A DNA stretch of 14,200 bases from a bacterium (GTDB lineage: Bacteria; Desulfobacterota; Anaeroferrophillalia; Anaeroferrophillales; Tharpellaceae), in assembly GCA_029935295.1 (NCBI GenBank), contig JAOZKP010000028.1, positions 2,411 to 16,610 of the forward strand, read 5' to 3'. The translations under genes were made by a program, and so were the position numbers. The notes beneath the pieces were generated by a model that was not told the DNA's origin, did not search any database, and saw only the letters and a list, made by a program, of their open reading frames with translations. Of this stretch, positions 6,768-14,200 are shown piece by piece; within the stretch, counting starts at the first letter, position 1, and the number at the start of each line of letters is the position of its first letter.

Positions 6768-7844
6768 ATGCTGTATCATATTCTTTATCCCCTGCATAAT
6801 TTGTGGTCCGGCTTTAATGTCTTCCGCTATATCAGTTTTCGGGCAATTTATGCAGCGTTAACCGCTCTTTTTATAGCGTTCTATCTTGGGCCTAAAGTGA
6901 TTGCCTGGTTGCAGAAACTGCAGATTGGCCAGATTGTGCGTGAAGATGGGCCGCAGAGTCATCTGGTCAAGACGGGGACGCCAACCATGGGTGGTGTGCT
7001 GATTATTTTTTCAGTTGTCGTGGCAACCTTGCTTTGGGCCGATTTGACCGAGATCTATATCTGGCTGATCTTGGCGGTGGTGATCGGTTTTGGCGCCATC
7101 GGTTTTGTTGATGACTATCGTAAACTGGTACAGGGCAGTTCCGCCGGTCTCTCAGCGCGGCAGAAACTCGCGGCTCAATTCGGGGTGGCAACTGTTTTTG
7201 CCCTGCTGGTCTATATGCTGCCGGGTTACTCAACCTCACTGACCGTACCATTTTTTAAACGGGTGCTGCCCGATTTTGGAATTTTCTATATCCCCTTTAT
7301 GGCTCTGGTTGTGGTCGGTACTTCAAATGCGGTTAATCTGACTGATGGTCTGGACGGTCTTGCAACCGGCCCCTCACTGGTTGCGTTTGCCGTCTATATG
7401 ATTTTTACCTATGTTGCTGGCCATCGTCTGCTCGCCGACTATCTTCAGGTACAGCACATTGTCGGTGTCGGTGAAGTTGCGGTTTTTTGTGCCGCAATGA
7501 TCGGGGCGGCATTGGGATTTCTTTGGTTTAATACTTATCCCGCGGCAATTTTTATGGGCGATGTCGGTTCGCTGGCGCTCGGCGCCGGGCTGGGTGCGGT
7601 TGCGGCTGTGACCAAGCAGGAGCTGCTGCTCTTTTTAGTCGGCGGGATTTTTGTTCTTGAAACCCTGTCGGTAATTATTCAGGTCGCCTCATTCAAACTG
7701 ACTGGAAAACGGGTTTTCCGAATGGCGCCGCTGCACCACCATTTTGAACTAAAAGGTTGGGCCGAGCCCAAGGTGATTGTCCGGTTCTGGATTATCGCCC
7801 TGATTCTTGGTCTTTTTGCTTTAAGTACATTGAAACTGCGGTAA
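6768..7844 (+). CDS. mraY: Phospho-N-acetylmuramoyl-pentapeptide-transferase MraY
   Basis: MraY moves phospho-MurNAc-pentapeptide from UDP to undecaprenyl phosphate, making lipid I at the inner membrane. The 358-aa protein is hydrophobic throughout, as expected for ten membrane spans, and is at the family's normal length. Visible signatures are TPTMGGVLI (71-79), the catalytic Asp115-Asp116 in FVDDYRK, NAVNLTDGLDGLA (188-199), the nucleophile-region Asp265 in FMGDVGSLALG, and the triple His323-325 in PLHHHFELKGW. The start ATG follows the murF stop codon with no intervening base, so translation is probably coupled. The C-terminus is intact and ends five nt before murD. Confidence 0.97.
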   Translation: MLYHILYPLHNLWSGFNVFRYISFRAIYAALTALFIAFYLGPKVIAWLQKLQIGQIVREDGPQSHLVKTGTPTMGGVLIIFSVVVATLLWADLTEIYIWLILAVVIGFGAIGFVDDYRKLVQGSSAGLSARQKLAAQFGVATVFALLVYMLPGYSTSLTVPFFKRVLPDFGIFYIPFMALVVVGTSNAVNLTDGLDGLATGPSLVAFAVYMIFTYVAGHRLLADYLQVQHIVGVGEVAVFCAAMIGAALGFLWFNTYPAAIFMGDVGSLALGAGLGAVAAVTKQELLLFLVGGIFVLETLSVIIQVASFKLTGKRVFRMAPLHHHFELKGWAEPKVIVRFWIIALILGLFALSTLKLR

Positions 7845-7849
7845 TTTAA

Positions 7850-9250
7850 ATGCCTGAGACTGAACGGGAACAGAGAGCACTGGTTGTTGGACTCGGTATC
7901 AGCGGGGTCGCCGCGGTCCGGCTGCTTCTGGCTCAAGGTTTTCAGGTTGCCGTCAGTGACCGGCGCCCAAAAGCGGAACTGGAAGAAATTTTAGCAGACC
8001 TGGTCCGGGCGGGAATCAGTGAGATTGAAACTGCCGGCCATTCTGAAGCGTTCTTTGATAATCGGGATCTGATTGTTGTCAGCCCCGGAGTACCGTTGGC
8101 TCTGCCGGTTTTTATCCGGCCGCATGAACAAGGTTGCGAAATTATCGGCGAGGTTGAACTTGCCGCCCGTTTCAGTGCGGCTGAACTGCTGGCGTTAACT
8201 GGAACCAATGGCAAAACCACCACAGTCAGCCTGCTTGGAGAAATTTTTACAGCTGCGGAAAAAAATGTCTTTGTCGGCGGCAATCTCGGCCGGCCGGCAG
8301 TTGAGATGGTGGACTCCGGTTGTGAGACTGCAATTTTAGAACTCAGCAGTTTTCAACTGGAGAGTGTCAGCACTTTTAAGCCGCGGGTGGCAATTATTCT
8401 CAACCTGACCCCTGATCACCAGGATCGCTACGTTGACAGTGATGCTTATCTGGCCGCAAAAACTCGGATTTCTCAGGCACAGGGGCGAGATGACGTTCTG
8501 ATCTTAAATTATGATGATGCAAATCTCAGGGCTTTCGGTGCAGAACTTAAATCTCGGCGGCAGGCCGGAGAAAATTTGCCGGAGATTCTCTTTTTCAGTG
8601 TCACTGAAACGTTGGCTGAAAATGGTGCGAGCTGGATCACTGACCGGATTGAAATTAAAGCTGAAACCTTAAACGGTCAGCCGCTGCTGGTAGAATTAAA
8701 AGCACCGGCGATTAAACTTCCGGGCTCGCATAATCGGTCAAATTATCTCGCAGCCCTGCTGACAGCGCTTATTTGTGAACTTGATTCGGAAACTGTATTA
8801 AAATCCATGGCCAACTTTGCCGGGATTTCGCATCGTTTGGAATTTGTCGGCAGTCGCAATGGGGTTGACTATTACAATGATTCAAAAGCAACCAATATTG
8901 ATGCTGTGATTAAGGCGGTCAGCAGTTTTGAAAAACCGCTGCTGCTGCTTTTGGGCGGTTATGACAAGGGGGCTGATTTTTCACTTTTGACAGAGCATCT
9001 GCAGAACAACAATGTCCGGCAGTTGATTCCTTTTGGCCAGGCCGCGACAGAGATTAAAAGGCAGTTGCCGCAATATGCTCAGGATTTTCAGGCGGCAAAC
9101 CTGGAGAGTGCTTTGCGGCAGGCTGAAACTCTGGCCGAACCCGGTGAGGTCGTAATTTTGGCCCCCGGTTGTGCCAGTTTTGATGAATTTGTAAATTATG
9201 AGGCCCGCGGAGATCGGTTCCGCGAACTGGTTAAAAGAGGCGGGGAGTAG
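7850..9250 (+). CDS. murD: UDP-N-acetylmuramoyl-L-alanine--D-glutamate ligase MurD
   Basis: MurD adds D-glutamate to UDP-MurNAc-L-Ala with ATP hydrolysis. The 466-aa protein shows the N-terminal dinucleotide-like fold with VVGLGISG (12-19) and VVSPGVP (76-82), the central ATPase domain with GTNGKTTT (118-125), ELSSFQLE (164-171), NLTPDHQDRY (185-194) and the likely carbamylated Lys204, then SHRLEFV (327-333), NDSKATN (343-349), LGGYDKG (368-374) and APGCASFDEF (438-447) in the C-terminal domain. The last motif has Gly where Ala is common (usual wording SPACASFD). It starts five nt after mraY with a poor Shine-Dalgarno sequence, suggesting reinitiation. Its 3' end supplies the ribosome-binding site of ftsW. 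Confidence 0.97.
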   Translation: MPETEREQRALVVGLGISGVAAVRLLLAQGFQVAVSDRRPKAELEEILADLVRAGISEIETAGHSEAFFDNRDLIVVSPGVPLALPVFIRPHEQGCEIIGEVELAARFSAAELLALTGTNGKTTTVSLLGEIFTAAEKNVFVGGNLGRPAVEMVDSGCETAILELSSFQLESVSTFKPRVAIILNLTPDHQDRYVDSDAYLAAKTRISQAQGRDDVLILNYDDANLRAFGAELKSRRQAGENLPEILFFSVTETLAENGASWITDRIEIKAETLNGQPLLVELKAPAIKLPGSHNRSNYLAALLTALICELDSETVLKSMANFAGISHRLEFVGSRNGVDYYNDSKATNIDAVIKAVSSFEKPLLLLLGGYDKGADFSLLTEHLQNNNVRQLIPFGQAATEIKRQLPQYAQDFQAANLESALRQAETLAEPGEVVILAPGCASFDEFVNYEARGDRFRELVKRGGE

Positions 9251-9253
9251 CTT

Positions 9254-10345
9254 TTGTTTTACGGCCTGAAACGAGATGAAATAGTGCTGATGTCGGTTGT
9301 GGGCACGCTGTTATGCCTAGGTCTGCTGATGGTATTTAATGCCAGCAGCATCAAGGCATTCAATGCCTACGGCCAGAGCTCACATTATCTTCTGCGCCAG
9401 CTGATATTCGCGATTTTAGGGGGAGCCGCACTTTTTCTCTGTGCCCGTTTTGATTATCACTGGTGGAGTAAACTGACCCTGCCTTTGGTCGTTGTCAGTA
9501 TTGGTCTGCTGGTGCTGGTTCTGGTGCCGGGATTTGGGGTGAATATTAAAGGGGCAACCCGCTGGATCAAAACCCCGCTCTTTAATCTGCAGGTTTCAGA
9601 GTTCTGTAAATTAAGTTTTGTCATCTACTTAAGCGCCTACCTGGCAAAACGGGAAGGGCAGCTGGGAGATTTCAAGAGGGATTTTCTGCCGCCCTGGATT
9701 ATTCTTGGAGTGGTGATCGCACTGCTGATGCTGGAGCCCGATTTCGGTTCATCGGTGGTGCTTGGGGCGCTGACGTTTGTACTACTTTTTGTTGCCGGGG
9801 CGCAGCTTAAACATCTGGCTATCCTGCTGTCGGTTGGCGCGGCCGGAGTGGTTGCGGCAATTGCCGGGCGCGGCTATCGTATGGATCGGGTTACCTCATT
9901 TCTGGATGTTGGCGGAAAAGGGGTTTCCTATCAGTTAAAACAGTCCCTGATTGCTTACGGTGCCGGCGGCGTGCAGGGAGTCGGGGCCGGCAACAGTGTC
10001 CAGAAACAGCTTTATCTGCCCGAAGCTTACACAGATTTTATTGTTGCAGTCTGGGGTGAGGAGTTCGGATTTGTCGGGGTTATTGTCCTGGTTGTATTGA
10101 TTGCCGCCCTGCTCTGGATCGGGCTTAAAATTTCCCGTTCCGCTCCGGATCGATTAGGATCAATTCTCGCTTTCGGCCTGACTCTTTTTTTAGTGTTGCA
10201 GATGACGATTAATTTCTGGGTTACCTTGGGGCTTCTGCCGACCAAAGGTTTGACCTTTCCTTTTTTAAGTTATGGCGGAAGTTCACTTTGTGTCTCTTTA
10301 GCCGCAGTTGGAGTTTTGTTGAATGTCAGTCGCCAGACCCGCTAA
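9254..10345 (+). CDS. ftsW: Lipid II polymerase FtsW (SEDS family)
   Basis: FtsW is the septal peptidoglycan glycosyltransferase that works with FtsI. The 363-aa polytopic protein has the SEDS landmarks: early MVFNASS (26-32), KGATRWI (99-105), EPDFGSS (161-167), the large periplasmic loop with YQLKQSLIAYGAGG (226-239), LPEAYTDFI (255-263) whose Asp261 aligns with the essential SEDS aspartate, and GLTFPFLSYGGSS (332-344). It groups with FtsW rather than RodA mainly by its position next to murD and murG. The start is TTG at 9254, supported by GGGGAG (9242-9247) six nt upstream inside murD; the next ATG at 9290 would cut into the first membrane span. The 3' end overlaps murG by 23 nt. Confidence 0.95.
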   Translation: MFYGLKRDEIVLMSVVGTLLCLGLLMVFNASSIKAFNAYGQSSHYLLRQLIFAILGGAALFLCARFDYHWWSKLTLPLVVVSIGLLVLVLVPGFGVNIKGATRWIKTPLFNLQVSEFCKLSFVIYLSAYLAKREGQLGDFKRDFLPPWIILGVVIALLMLEPDFGSSVVLGALTFVLLFVAGAQLKHLAILLSVGAAGVVAAIAGRGYRMDRVTSFLDVGGKGVSYQLKQSLIAYGAGGVQGVGAGNSVQKQLYLPEAYTDFIVAVWGEEFGFVGVIVLVVLIAALLWIGLKISRSAPDRLGSILAFGLTLFLVLQMTINFWVTLGLLPTKGLTFPFLSYGGSSLCVSLAAVGVLLNVSRQTR

Positions 10346-11432
10346 AACAGTTCTCTTTGCCGGAGGTGGTACCGGCGGTCATCTCTTTCCCGGGATAGCT
10401 CTGGCGGAGGAGTTTAAACAGCGGGACCCTGAAGTAAAGATTGTTTTTGCCGGCACCCGGCGCGGGCTTGAAGCCCGGGTGATTCCGGAAATTGGTTATC
10501 CGCTGGTATTCTTAAGGGTTCAGGGCCTAGTCGGGGTTAAAGGGTTGAAACGACTCAAGGCTCTGTTTAATTTTCCTAAAGCTGTAATCCAGGCGCTAAT
10601 TTTACTGGTTCGCTATCGGCCGACTCTGGTCGTCGGCCTCGGCGGTTATGCCAGCGCCCCGGTTTTGTTGGCAGCGATGGTGGCCGGTTTGCCGTGGGTT
10701 TTGCAGGAACAAAATGCCTATCCCGGTCTGGTTAACCGACTGCTGGCACCTTTTGCCGGGGCGGTGTTTATCGCTTTCGATAAAGCCCGGGAGAAATTGA
10801 AAAGCAGAAAAGTTTATGATTACGGTAATCCTCTACGGGCACACCTGCAACCGAATGAAGCTGCGATAAAGGAAAATTCAGATAGCGCCGGTTTTAATAT
10901 TCTGGTTGTCGGCGGCAGTCAGGGAGCCCGGGTTCTTAATCAGGTGGTGCCCCAGGCGGTCGCAGCACTTGTCGGTCAGTATCCGGATCTACAGATTGTC
11001 CATCAGAGCGGCAAACAAGGGTTTGCCGAGGTGAAAAGAGCATATGCCGATAGTAATTGTCCGGTTGAAGTAAAAGAGTTTATTAATGATATCGGCAGCT
11101 GTTATTTAGCGGCTGACCTGGTTATCTGTCGTGCCGGAGCTTTGACTCTGGCGGAACTGGCAGAACTCGGTAAAGCTGCGATTTTAGTTCCTTTTCCCTA
11201 TGCCGCTCACGATCATCAGCTTTTTAATGCCCGGGCATTTGCCGAAAAAGGGGCGGCAATAGTACAGGTTGAAAGTGAATTCACAGTTACCGGCTTGCGG
11301 GATGAGATTGAACGGCTGAAAAATAATCCCGAAATTCTCAAAGAGATGGGACAGACCGCCTCTGAGCTGGCCCGGCCTCAAGCCCGGGCAGAAATAGTTA
11401 AGCAGTGTCTTGAATTGATTGAGGAGCATTGA
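10323..11432 (+). CDS. murG: UDP-N-acetylglucosamine--N-acetylmuramyl-(pentapeptide) pyrophosphoryl-undecaprenol GlcNAc transferase MurG
   Basis: MurG adds GlcNAc to lipid I on the cytoplasmic face of the inner membrane, completing lipid II. The 369-aa GT-B protein shows GGGTGGHLFPG (14-24) in the N-terminal acceptor domain, GLGGYASAP (105-113), LQEQNAYPG (127-135), GGSQGAR (197-203) and the UDP-GlcNAc-binding CRAGALTLAEL (269-279) with Glu278, followed by PFPYAAHDHQ (290-299). Length is normal. The ATG lies inside the end of ftsW, with GGAG (10310-10313) nine nt upstream. Its reading frame closes with three consecutive stop codons, TGA TAA TAA, at 11430-11438. Confidence 0.97.
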   Translation: MSVARPAKTVLFAGGGTGGHLFPGIALAEEFKQRDPEVKIVFAGTRRGLEARVIPEIGYPLVFLRVQGLVGVKGLKRLKALFNFPKAVIQALILLVRYRPTLVVGLGGYASAPVLLAAMVAGLPWVLQEQNAYPGLVNRLLAPFAGAVFIAFDKAREKLKSRKVYDYGNPLRAHLQPNEAAIKENSDSAGFNILVVGGSQGARVLNQVVPQAVAALVGQYPDLQIVHQSGKQGFAEVKRAYADSNCPVEVKEFINDIGSCYLAADLVICRAGALTLAELAELGKAAILVPFPYAAHDHQLFNARAFAEKGAAIVQVESEFTVTGLRDEIERLKNNPEILKEMGQTASELARPQARAEIVKQCLELIEEH

Positions 11433-11448
11433 TAATAAAGTGAAAGGT

Positions 11449-12816
11449 ATGCATCATAAAGTTGAGCGGGTTCATTTTGTCGGTATCGGCGGCAGCGGTA
11501 TGTGCGGGATTGCCGAAGTTCTGCTGAACCTGGGTTATCAGGTTCATGGGTCCGATCTTAACCGGAGCCCGGTAACGGAACGGCTCGAAAAACTCGGTGC
11601 CCGGATTGCCTACGGCCATGCCCGGGAAAATCTGGGTGATGTACAGGTTTTGGTGCGTTCAACCGCAGTTAAAGATGATAACCCAGAGGTACAGGAAGCC
11701 CATGTTCGTTCAATTCCGGTAATTCCCCGGGCGGAGATGCTGGCTGAGTTGATGCGCCTTAAATATGGCATTGCGGTCGGTGGTACGCACGGCAAAACCA
11801 CTACCACCTCCATGATTGCGACTATGCTCAGTGGTACCGATCTCGATCCGACCGTGGTTATCGGTGGCCGGCTTAACAGTATCAACAGTAATGCCTGTCT
11901 CGGTCAGGGTGAAATCCTGCTGGCGGAAGCCGATGAGAGTGATGGTTCATTTCTGGCGCTGTCACCGATTATTGCGGTGATAACCAATATCGATCGTGAA
12001 CATCTTGATCATTATCGCGGCGGGATTAAAGAGATTGAGGATAACTTTGTTGAATTCGCTAATAAAGTTCCTTTTTACGGCCTGGTAGTGCTCTGTCTTG
12101 ACGATTCCCGGGTGCAGGAGGTAATGCCCCGGATTCGGCGCCGGATTTCAACCTACGGTTTTAACCCGCAGGCGGATGTGCGGGCGATAGATGTAACAAT
12201 TTCCGAGATGCAGAGCCGTTTCAAGGTGATTGTTAATCGTGAGGAACTTGGTGAATTTACAATTGATATGCCGGGTCGTCACTATGTACTCAATTGTCTC
12301 GCGGCGATTGCGACCGGTTTTGAACTGGGTCTGGAGTTTGCCGATATACGCCGTCACCTTTCCGGTTTTGCCGGAGTTCAGCGGCGTTTGCAGATTGTCG
12401 GTGAATACCGGGGTGCCTTGCTGATTGATGATTACGGTCATCATCCGACGGAAATTCAGGTTACTCTGGAAGCCTTACGTCAGGCCTGGCCGAAACGGCG
12501 ATTGGTGACCCTGTTTCAACCGCATCGCTATACCCGTACCCAGCATCTGTTTAACGATTTTCAGGTTGTTTTCAATGAAACCGATGTCCTCGTGGTAACT
12601 GACATCTATGCCGCCGGTGAAAATGAAATTGACGGTATCAGCGGTGAAAGCCTGGCGGAAGCGATTCGGCAGCATGGTCATAAGCAGGTTCACTATCTGG
12701 CGGATCGAGAAGCACTACACAAATTTGTAGAAGCCAACGTTGAAGCCTCAGATCTGATTTTAACCCTGGGGGCCGGCGATATCACACGGCTGCATCATGA
12801 GCTGGTAGCAAAGTGA
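11449..12816 (+). CDS. murC: UDP-N-acetylmuramate--L-alanine ligase MurC
   Basis: MurC attaches L-alanine to UDP-MurNAc, the first peptide step. With ATG at 11449 it has 455 aa. Motifs: HFVGIGGSGMCG (9-20), GSDLNRS (34-40), P-loop GTHGKTTTT (112-120), AEADESDGSF (159-168), TNIDREHLDHY (179-189), DDYGHHPTEI (327-336), FQPHRYTRT (356-364) and LTLGAGDI (438-445). Two other starts are in frame: TTG at 11419, inside murG, and GTG at 11440. ATG is preferred because it places the Rossmann glycine motif near residue 12 as in relatives, although the ribosome-binding site is weak (GAAAGG is too close, GAGGAG 11421-11426 rather far). The gap from murG is 16 nt. The last codons overlap the start of the following lipoprotein gene. 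Confidence 0.96.
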   Translation: MHHKVERVHFVGIGGSGMCGIAEVLLNLGYQVHGSDLNRSPVTERLEKLGARIAYGHARENLGDVQVLVRSTAVKDDNPEVQEAHVRSIPVIPRAEMLAELMRLKYGIAVGGTHGKTTTTSMIATMLSGTDLDPTVVIGGRLNSINSNACLGQGEILLAEADESDGSFLALSPIIAVITNIDREHLDHYRGGIKEIEDNFVEFANKVPFYGLVVLCLDDSRVQEVMPRIRRRISTYGFNPQADVRAIDVTISEMQSRFKVIVNREELGEFTIDMPGRHYVLNCLAAIATGFELGLEFADIRRHLSGFAGVQRRLQIVGEYRGALLIDDYGHHPTEIQVTLEALRQAWPKRRLVTLFQPHRYTRTQHLFNDFQVVFNETDVLVVTDIYAAGENEIDGISGESLAEAIRQHGHKQVHYLADREALHKFVEANVEASDLILTLGAGDITRLHHELVAK

Positions 12817-13181
12817 GTATGAAAATGCCAGTAAAATTATTTTTCGGGTCGGGATGTCGAGACTGCCGGAAAGCTTTTAATTTGCCGACTGTTTTTGCCA
12901 TGCTGTTGCTGTTGCTGATTGTAAGTTCGGCCTGCACCACTCCGGGTGGGCGCTCCACCGGAGTGGTTTATGATGATGCTCTGATTTCAACCAAGGTTAA
13001 GACCCGTTTAACAGAAATGCTTGGGGGTCAGGTCATCGGTATCGATGTTGATGTCTATCAGGGTGAAGTAACCCTGCAGGGCCGGGTGCGGTCGCCGAAT
13101 ATGGAAAGTCGGGTGATTGCGGTTACGGTCCAGGTACAAGGGGTCAGAAAAGTTATTAATTTACTTAAAATAATTCCATAA
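12813..13181 (+). CDS. BON-domain lipoprotein between murC and murB
   Basis: This 122-aa protein has a basic N-terminal stretch (with a CxxC at 15-18), a hydrophobic segment at about 26-39, and a lipobox-like SSAC ending at Cys41; Thr at +2 would favour the outer membrane. After a short GGRSTG linker, residues about 54-122 form one BON domain: DALISTKVKTRL, then VTLQGRV (86-92) and a closing GVRKVINLL (110-118). BON domains occur in OsmY/DolP-like envelope proteins and are thought to bind phospholipid membranes. The GTG start overlaps the murC stop (GTGA); ATG at 12819 is also possible. The lipobox is imperfect at -3 (Ser rather than Leu) and the n-region is long. murB follows after 2 nt, so it is part of the operon. 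It is not a standard dcw gene; its role here is unknown. Confidence 0.8.
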   Translation: MSMKMPVKLFFGSGCRDCRKAFNLPTVFAMLLLLLIVSSACTTPGGRSTGVVYDDALISTKVKTRLTEMLGGQVIGIDVDVYQGEVTLQGRVRSPNMESRVIAVTVQVQGVRKVINLLKIIP

Positions 13182-13183
13182 AA

Positions 13184-14107
13184 ATGGAAAGCTCTTTGAT
13201 AAATGCTGAGCAAAAATCTGAGCTTAAGCACGCTCTCGCCGGGTTTCTCGTAGAGAATGAACCGCTGGCGCCAAAAACTGCATTTAAGACCGGCGGTTCA
13301 GCGGCAATTTATCTCCAGCCGAAAAATCTGTCTGAACTTGTACTCGCAGTCAAAACCCTGACCTGGTTAGAGCTTAAGTTTCTGGTTATGGGTGGGGGTA
13401 GCAATCTGCTGGTTGCTGATGCCGGTATTAACGATAAGGCGGTAATCAGTTTGGCCCGGGGCTTTAAGGGTTATGAGATTGTTGGTTCGGACAGTGATTC
13501 GGTTATGATTCGGGCCGGCAGCGGCGTAAGGTTGGCGGCGTTGATTCAGTTAAGTCTGATCGGCGGCTACAGCGGCTGGGAAAACCTGGCGGGAATCCCC
13601 GGTACCTTAGGCGGGGCGTTGGCGATGAACGCCGGAGCCCATGGCGCGACAATTTACGATTATGTGTCAGCGGTTCGGGTGCTGCGTGGCACTGAACTGA
13701 TCTGGTTAACCCGCGCTGAACTTAAGCCGGTTTATCGTAACGGCGGCCTGGCCGGGCAGGATATTGTAGTTGCTGCCTATTTTCACCTGCCGCGGACAAC
13801 TTCCCGCGAGGTTACAGCGAGAGTTGTTGAAATCAAGCAGCAGCGGCGGCAGCGCCTACCGCCGGGTCGGCATGCCGGTTCAGTTTTCAAAAACCCGGCC
13901 GGCGATTTTGCGGCCCGGCTGCTCGATAAAGCCGGTTGTAAAGGATTGCGGAGCGGCGGGGCTCAAGTTTCAGAACAGCATGCCAATGTAATCGTGGTTG
14001 AGAAAGATGCAACCACAAGAGATATTACCGATTTAATGGCTGAAATGCGGGATCGGGTCGAGCAGAGTTTCGGGATTGTTTTAGAACCAGAAATCAGGAT
14101 GTTTTAG
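13184..14107 (+). CDS. murB: UDP-N-acetylenolpyruvoylglucosamine reductase MurB
   Basis: MurB is the FAD- and NADPH-dependent enzyme that reduces enolpyruvyl-UDP-GlcNAc to UDP-MurNAc, upstream of MurC. The 307-aa protein is of the shorter, type II form. Motifs: TAFKTGGSA (32-40), the FAD-binding GGGSNLLVADAG (70-81), ENLAGIPGTLGGALAMNAGAHG (133-154), YR at 184-185, AGSVFKNP (231-238) with the proton donor Ser233, GAQVSEQHAN (259-268), and the terminal EPEIR (301-305) with the catalytic Glu. Two deviations are RH rather than the usual PS before AGSVFKNP, and a C-terminus ending two residues after EIR. The ATG lies 2 nt after the BON gene stop, without a recognisable Shine-Dalgarno sequence, so translation probably depends on coupling. 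It is the last gene seen in the window. Confidence 0.96.
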   Translation: MESSLINAEQKSELKHALAGFLVENEPLAPKTAFKTGGSAAIYLQPKNLSELVLAVKTLTWLELKFLVMGGGSNLLVADAGINDKAVISLARGFKGYEIVGSDSDSVMIRAGSGVRLAALIQLSLIGGYSGWENLAGIPGTLGGALAMNAGAHGATIYDYVSAVRVLRGTELIWLTRAELKPVYRNGGLAGQDIVVAAYFHLPRTTSREVTARVVEIKQQRRQRLPPGRHAGSVFKNPAGDFAARLLDKAGCKGLRSGGAQVSEQHANVIVVEKDATTRDITDLMAEMRDRVEQSFGIVLEPEIRMF

Positions 14108-14131
14108 CTATTTTTTGAAACTGTCATGATT

Positions 14132-14157
14132 GGGGTCATTGCTTTAGCTTTGACCCC
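14132..14157. repeat. 26-nt imperfect palindrome after murB
   Basis: GGGGTCA and TGACCCC form perfect 7-bp arms; the 12-nt centre contains GCTTTAGC, itself partly self-complementary, flanked by TT on both sides, so a long hairpin with an internal TT/TT bulge is possible. It starts 24 nt after the murB stop. No T-run follows, so a rho-independent terminator is not convincing. The GTCA/TGAC arms resemble repetitive extragenic palindromes. The remaining bases to 14200 show only an ATG at 14176 with a frame open to the window edge, too short to judge. Confidence 0.55.
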
Positions 14158-14200
14158 GTTACTGAGGGCGAAGCGATGTTCGACACCATTTGTTATAGTT

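Noticed and set aside
14132..14157. Rho-independent terminator of the dcw operon
   Set aside because: The stem has a bulged centre and is followed by GTTACTGAGG rather than a T-run.
14176..14200. Start of a further gene (ATG at 14176)
   Set aside because: Only eight codons are available before the window ends and they match nothing recognisable.

Overview
The window is most of a dcw (division and cell wall) cluster on the + strand, preceded by a short divergent two-gene unit on the - strand. The gene set, a PASTA-tailed FtsI and a stand-alone receiver protein of a style frequent in sulfate- and metal-reducing bacteria suggest a Gram-negative from the former Deltaproteobacteria (Desulfobacterota-like). 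This taxonomic call is inference. An outer membrane is supported by a predicted lipoprotein.

Layout. 1-177: non-coding, with a small direct-repeat cluster (GCCGTATC x4) and GTCA...TGAC motifs. 178-1232 (- strand): a CheY-like receiver protein followed, with a 4-nt ATGA overlap, by an Ogt/MGMT-type DNA repair methyltransferase. 1233-1507: divergent control region with an 18-bp palindrome on the receiver side and, on the dcw side, a sigma70-like promoter followed by three 10-bp-spaced TGG(G)-type repeats that match the MraZ operator layout. 1508-14107 (+ strand): mraZ, rsmH, ftsL-like, ftsI (PBP3 with PASTA), murF, mraY, murD, ftsW, murG, murC, a BON-domain lipoprotein gene, murB. 14108-14200: non-coding as far as can be seen, with a 26-nt imperfect palindrome.

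How the genes work together. MraZ is the likely autorepressor of the operon and RsmH modifies 16S rRNA. FtsL, FtsI and FtsW belong to the septal peptidoglycan synthase. MurB, MurC, MurD and MurF make the cytoplasmic UDP-muramyl-pentapeptide, MraY attaches it to undecaprenyl phosphate, and MurG completes lipid II. Most junctions overlap or lie within 20 nt, the exceptions being mraZ-rsmH (49 nt), so the block is probably one transcription unit.

Main departures from the textbook order: murE, normally between ftsI and murF, is absent, and ftsI and murF are one base apart. A BON-domain lipoprotein gene sits between murC and murB with almost no spacing. I see no clearly new defence or mobile system. 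The rest is a conserved core cluster.
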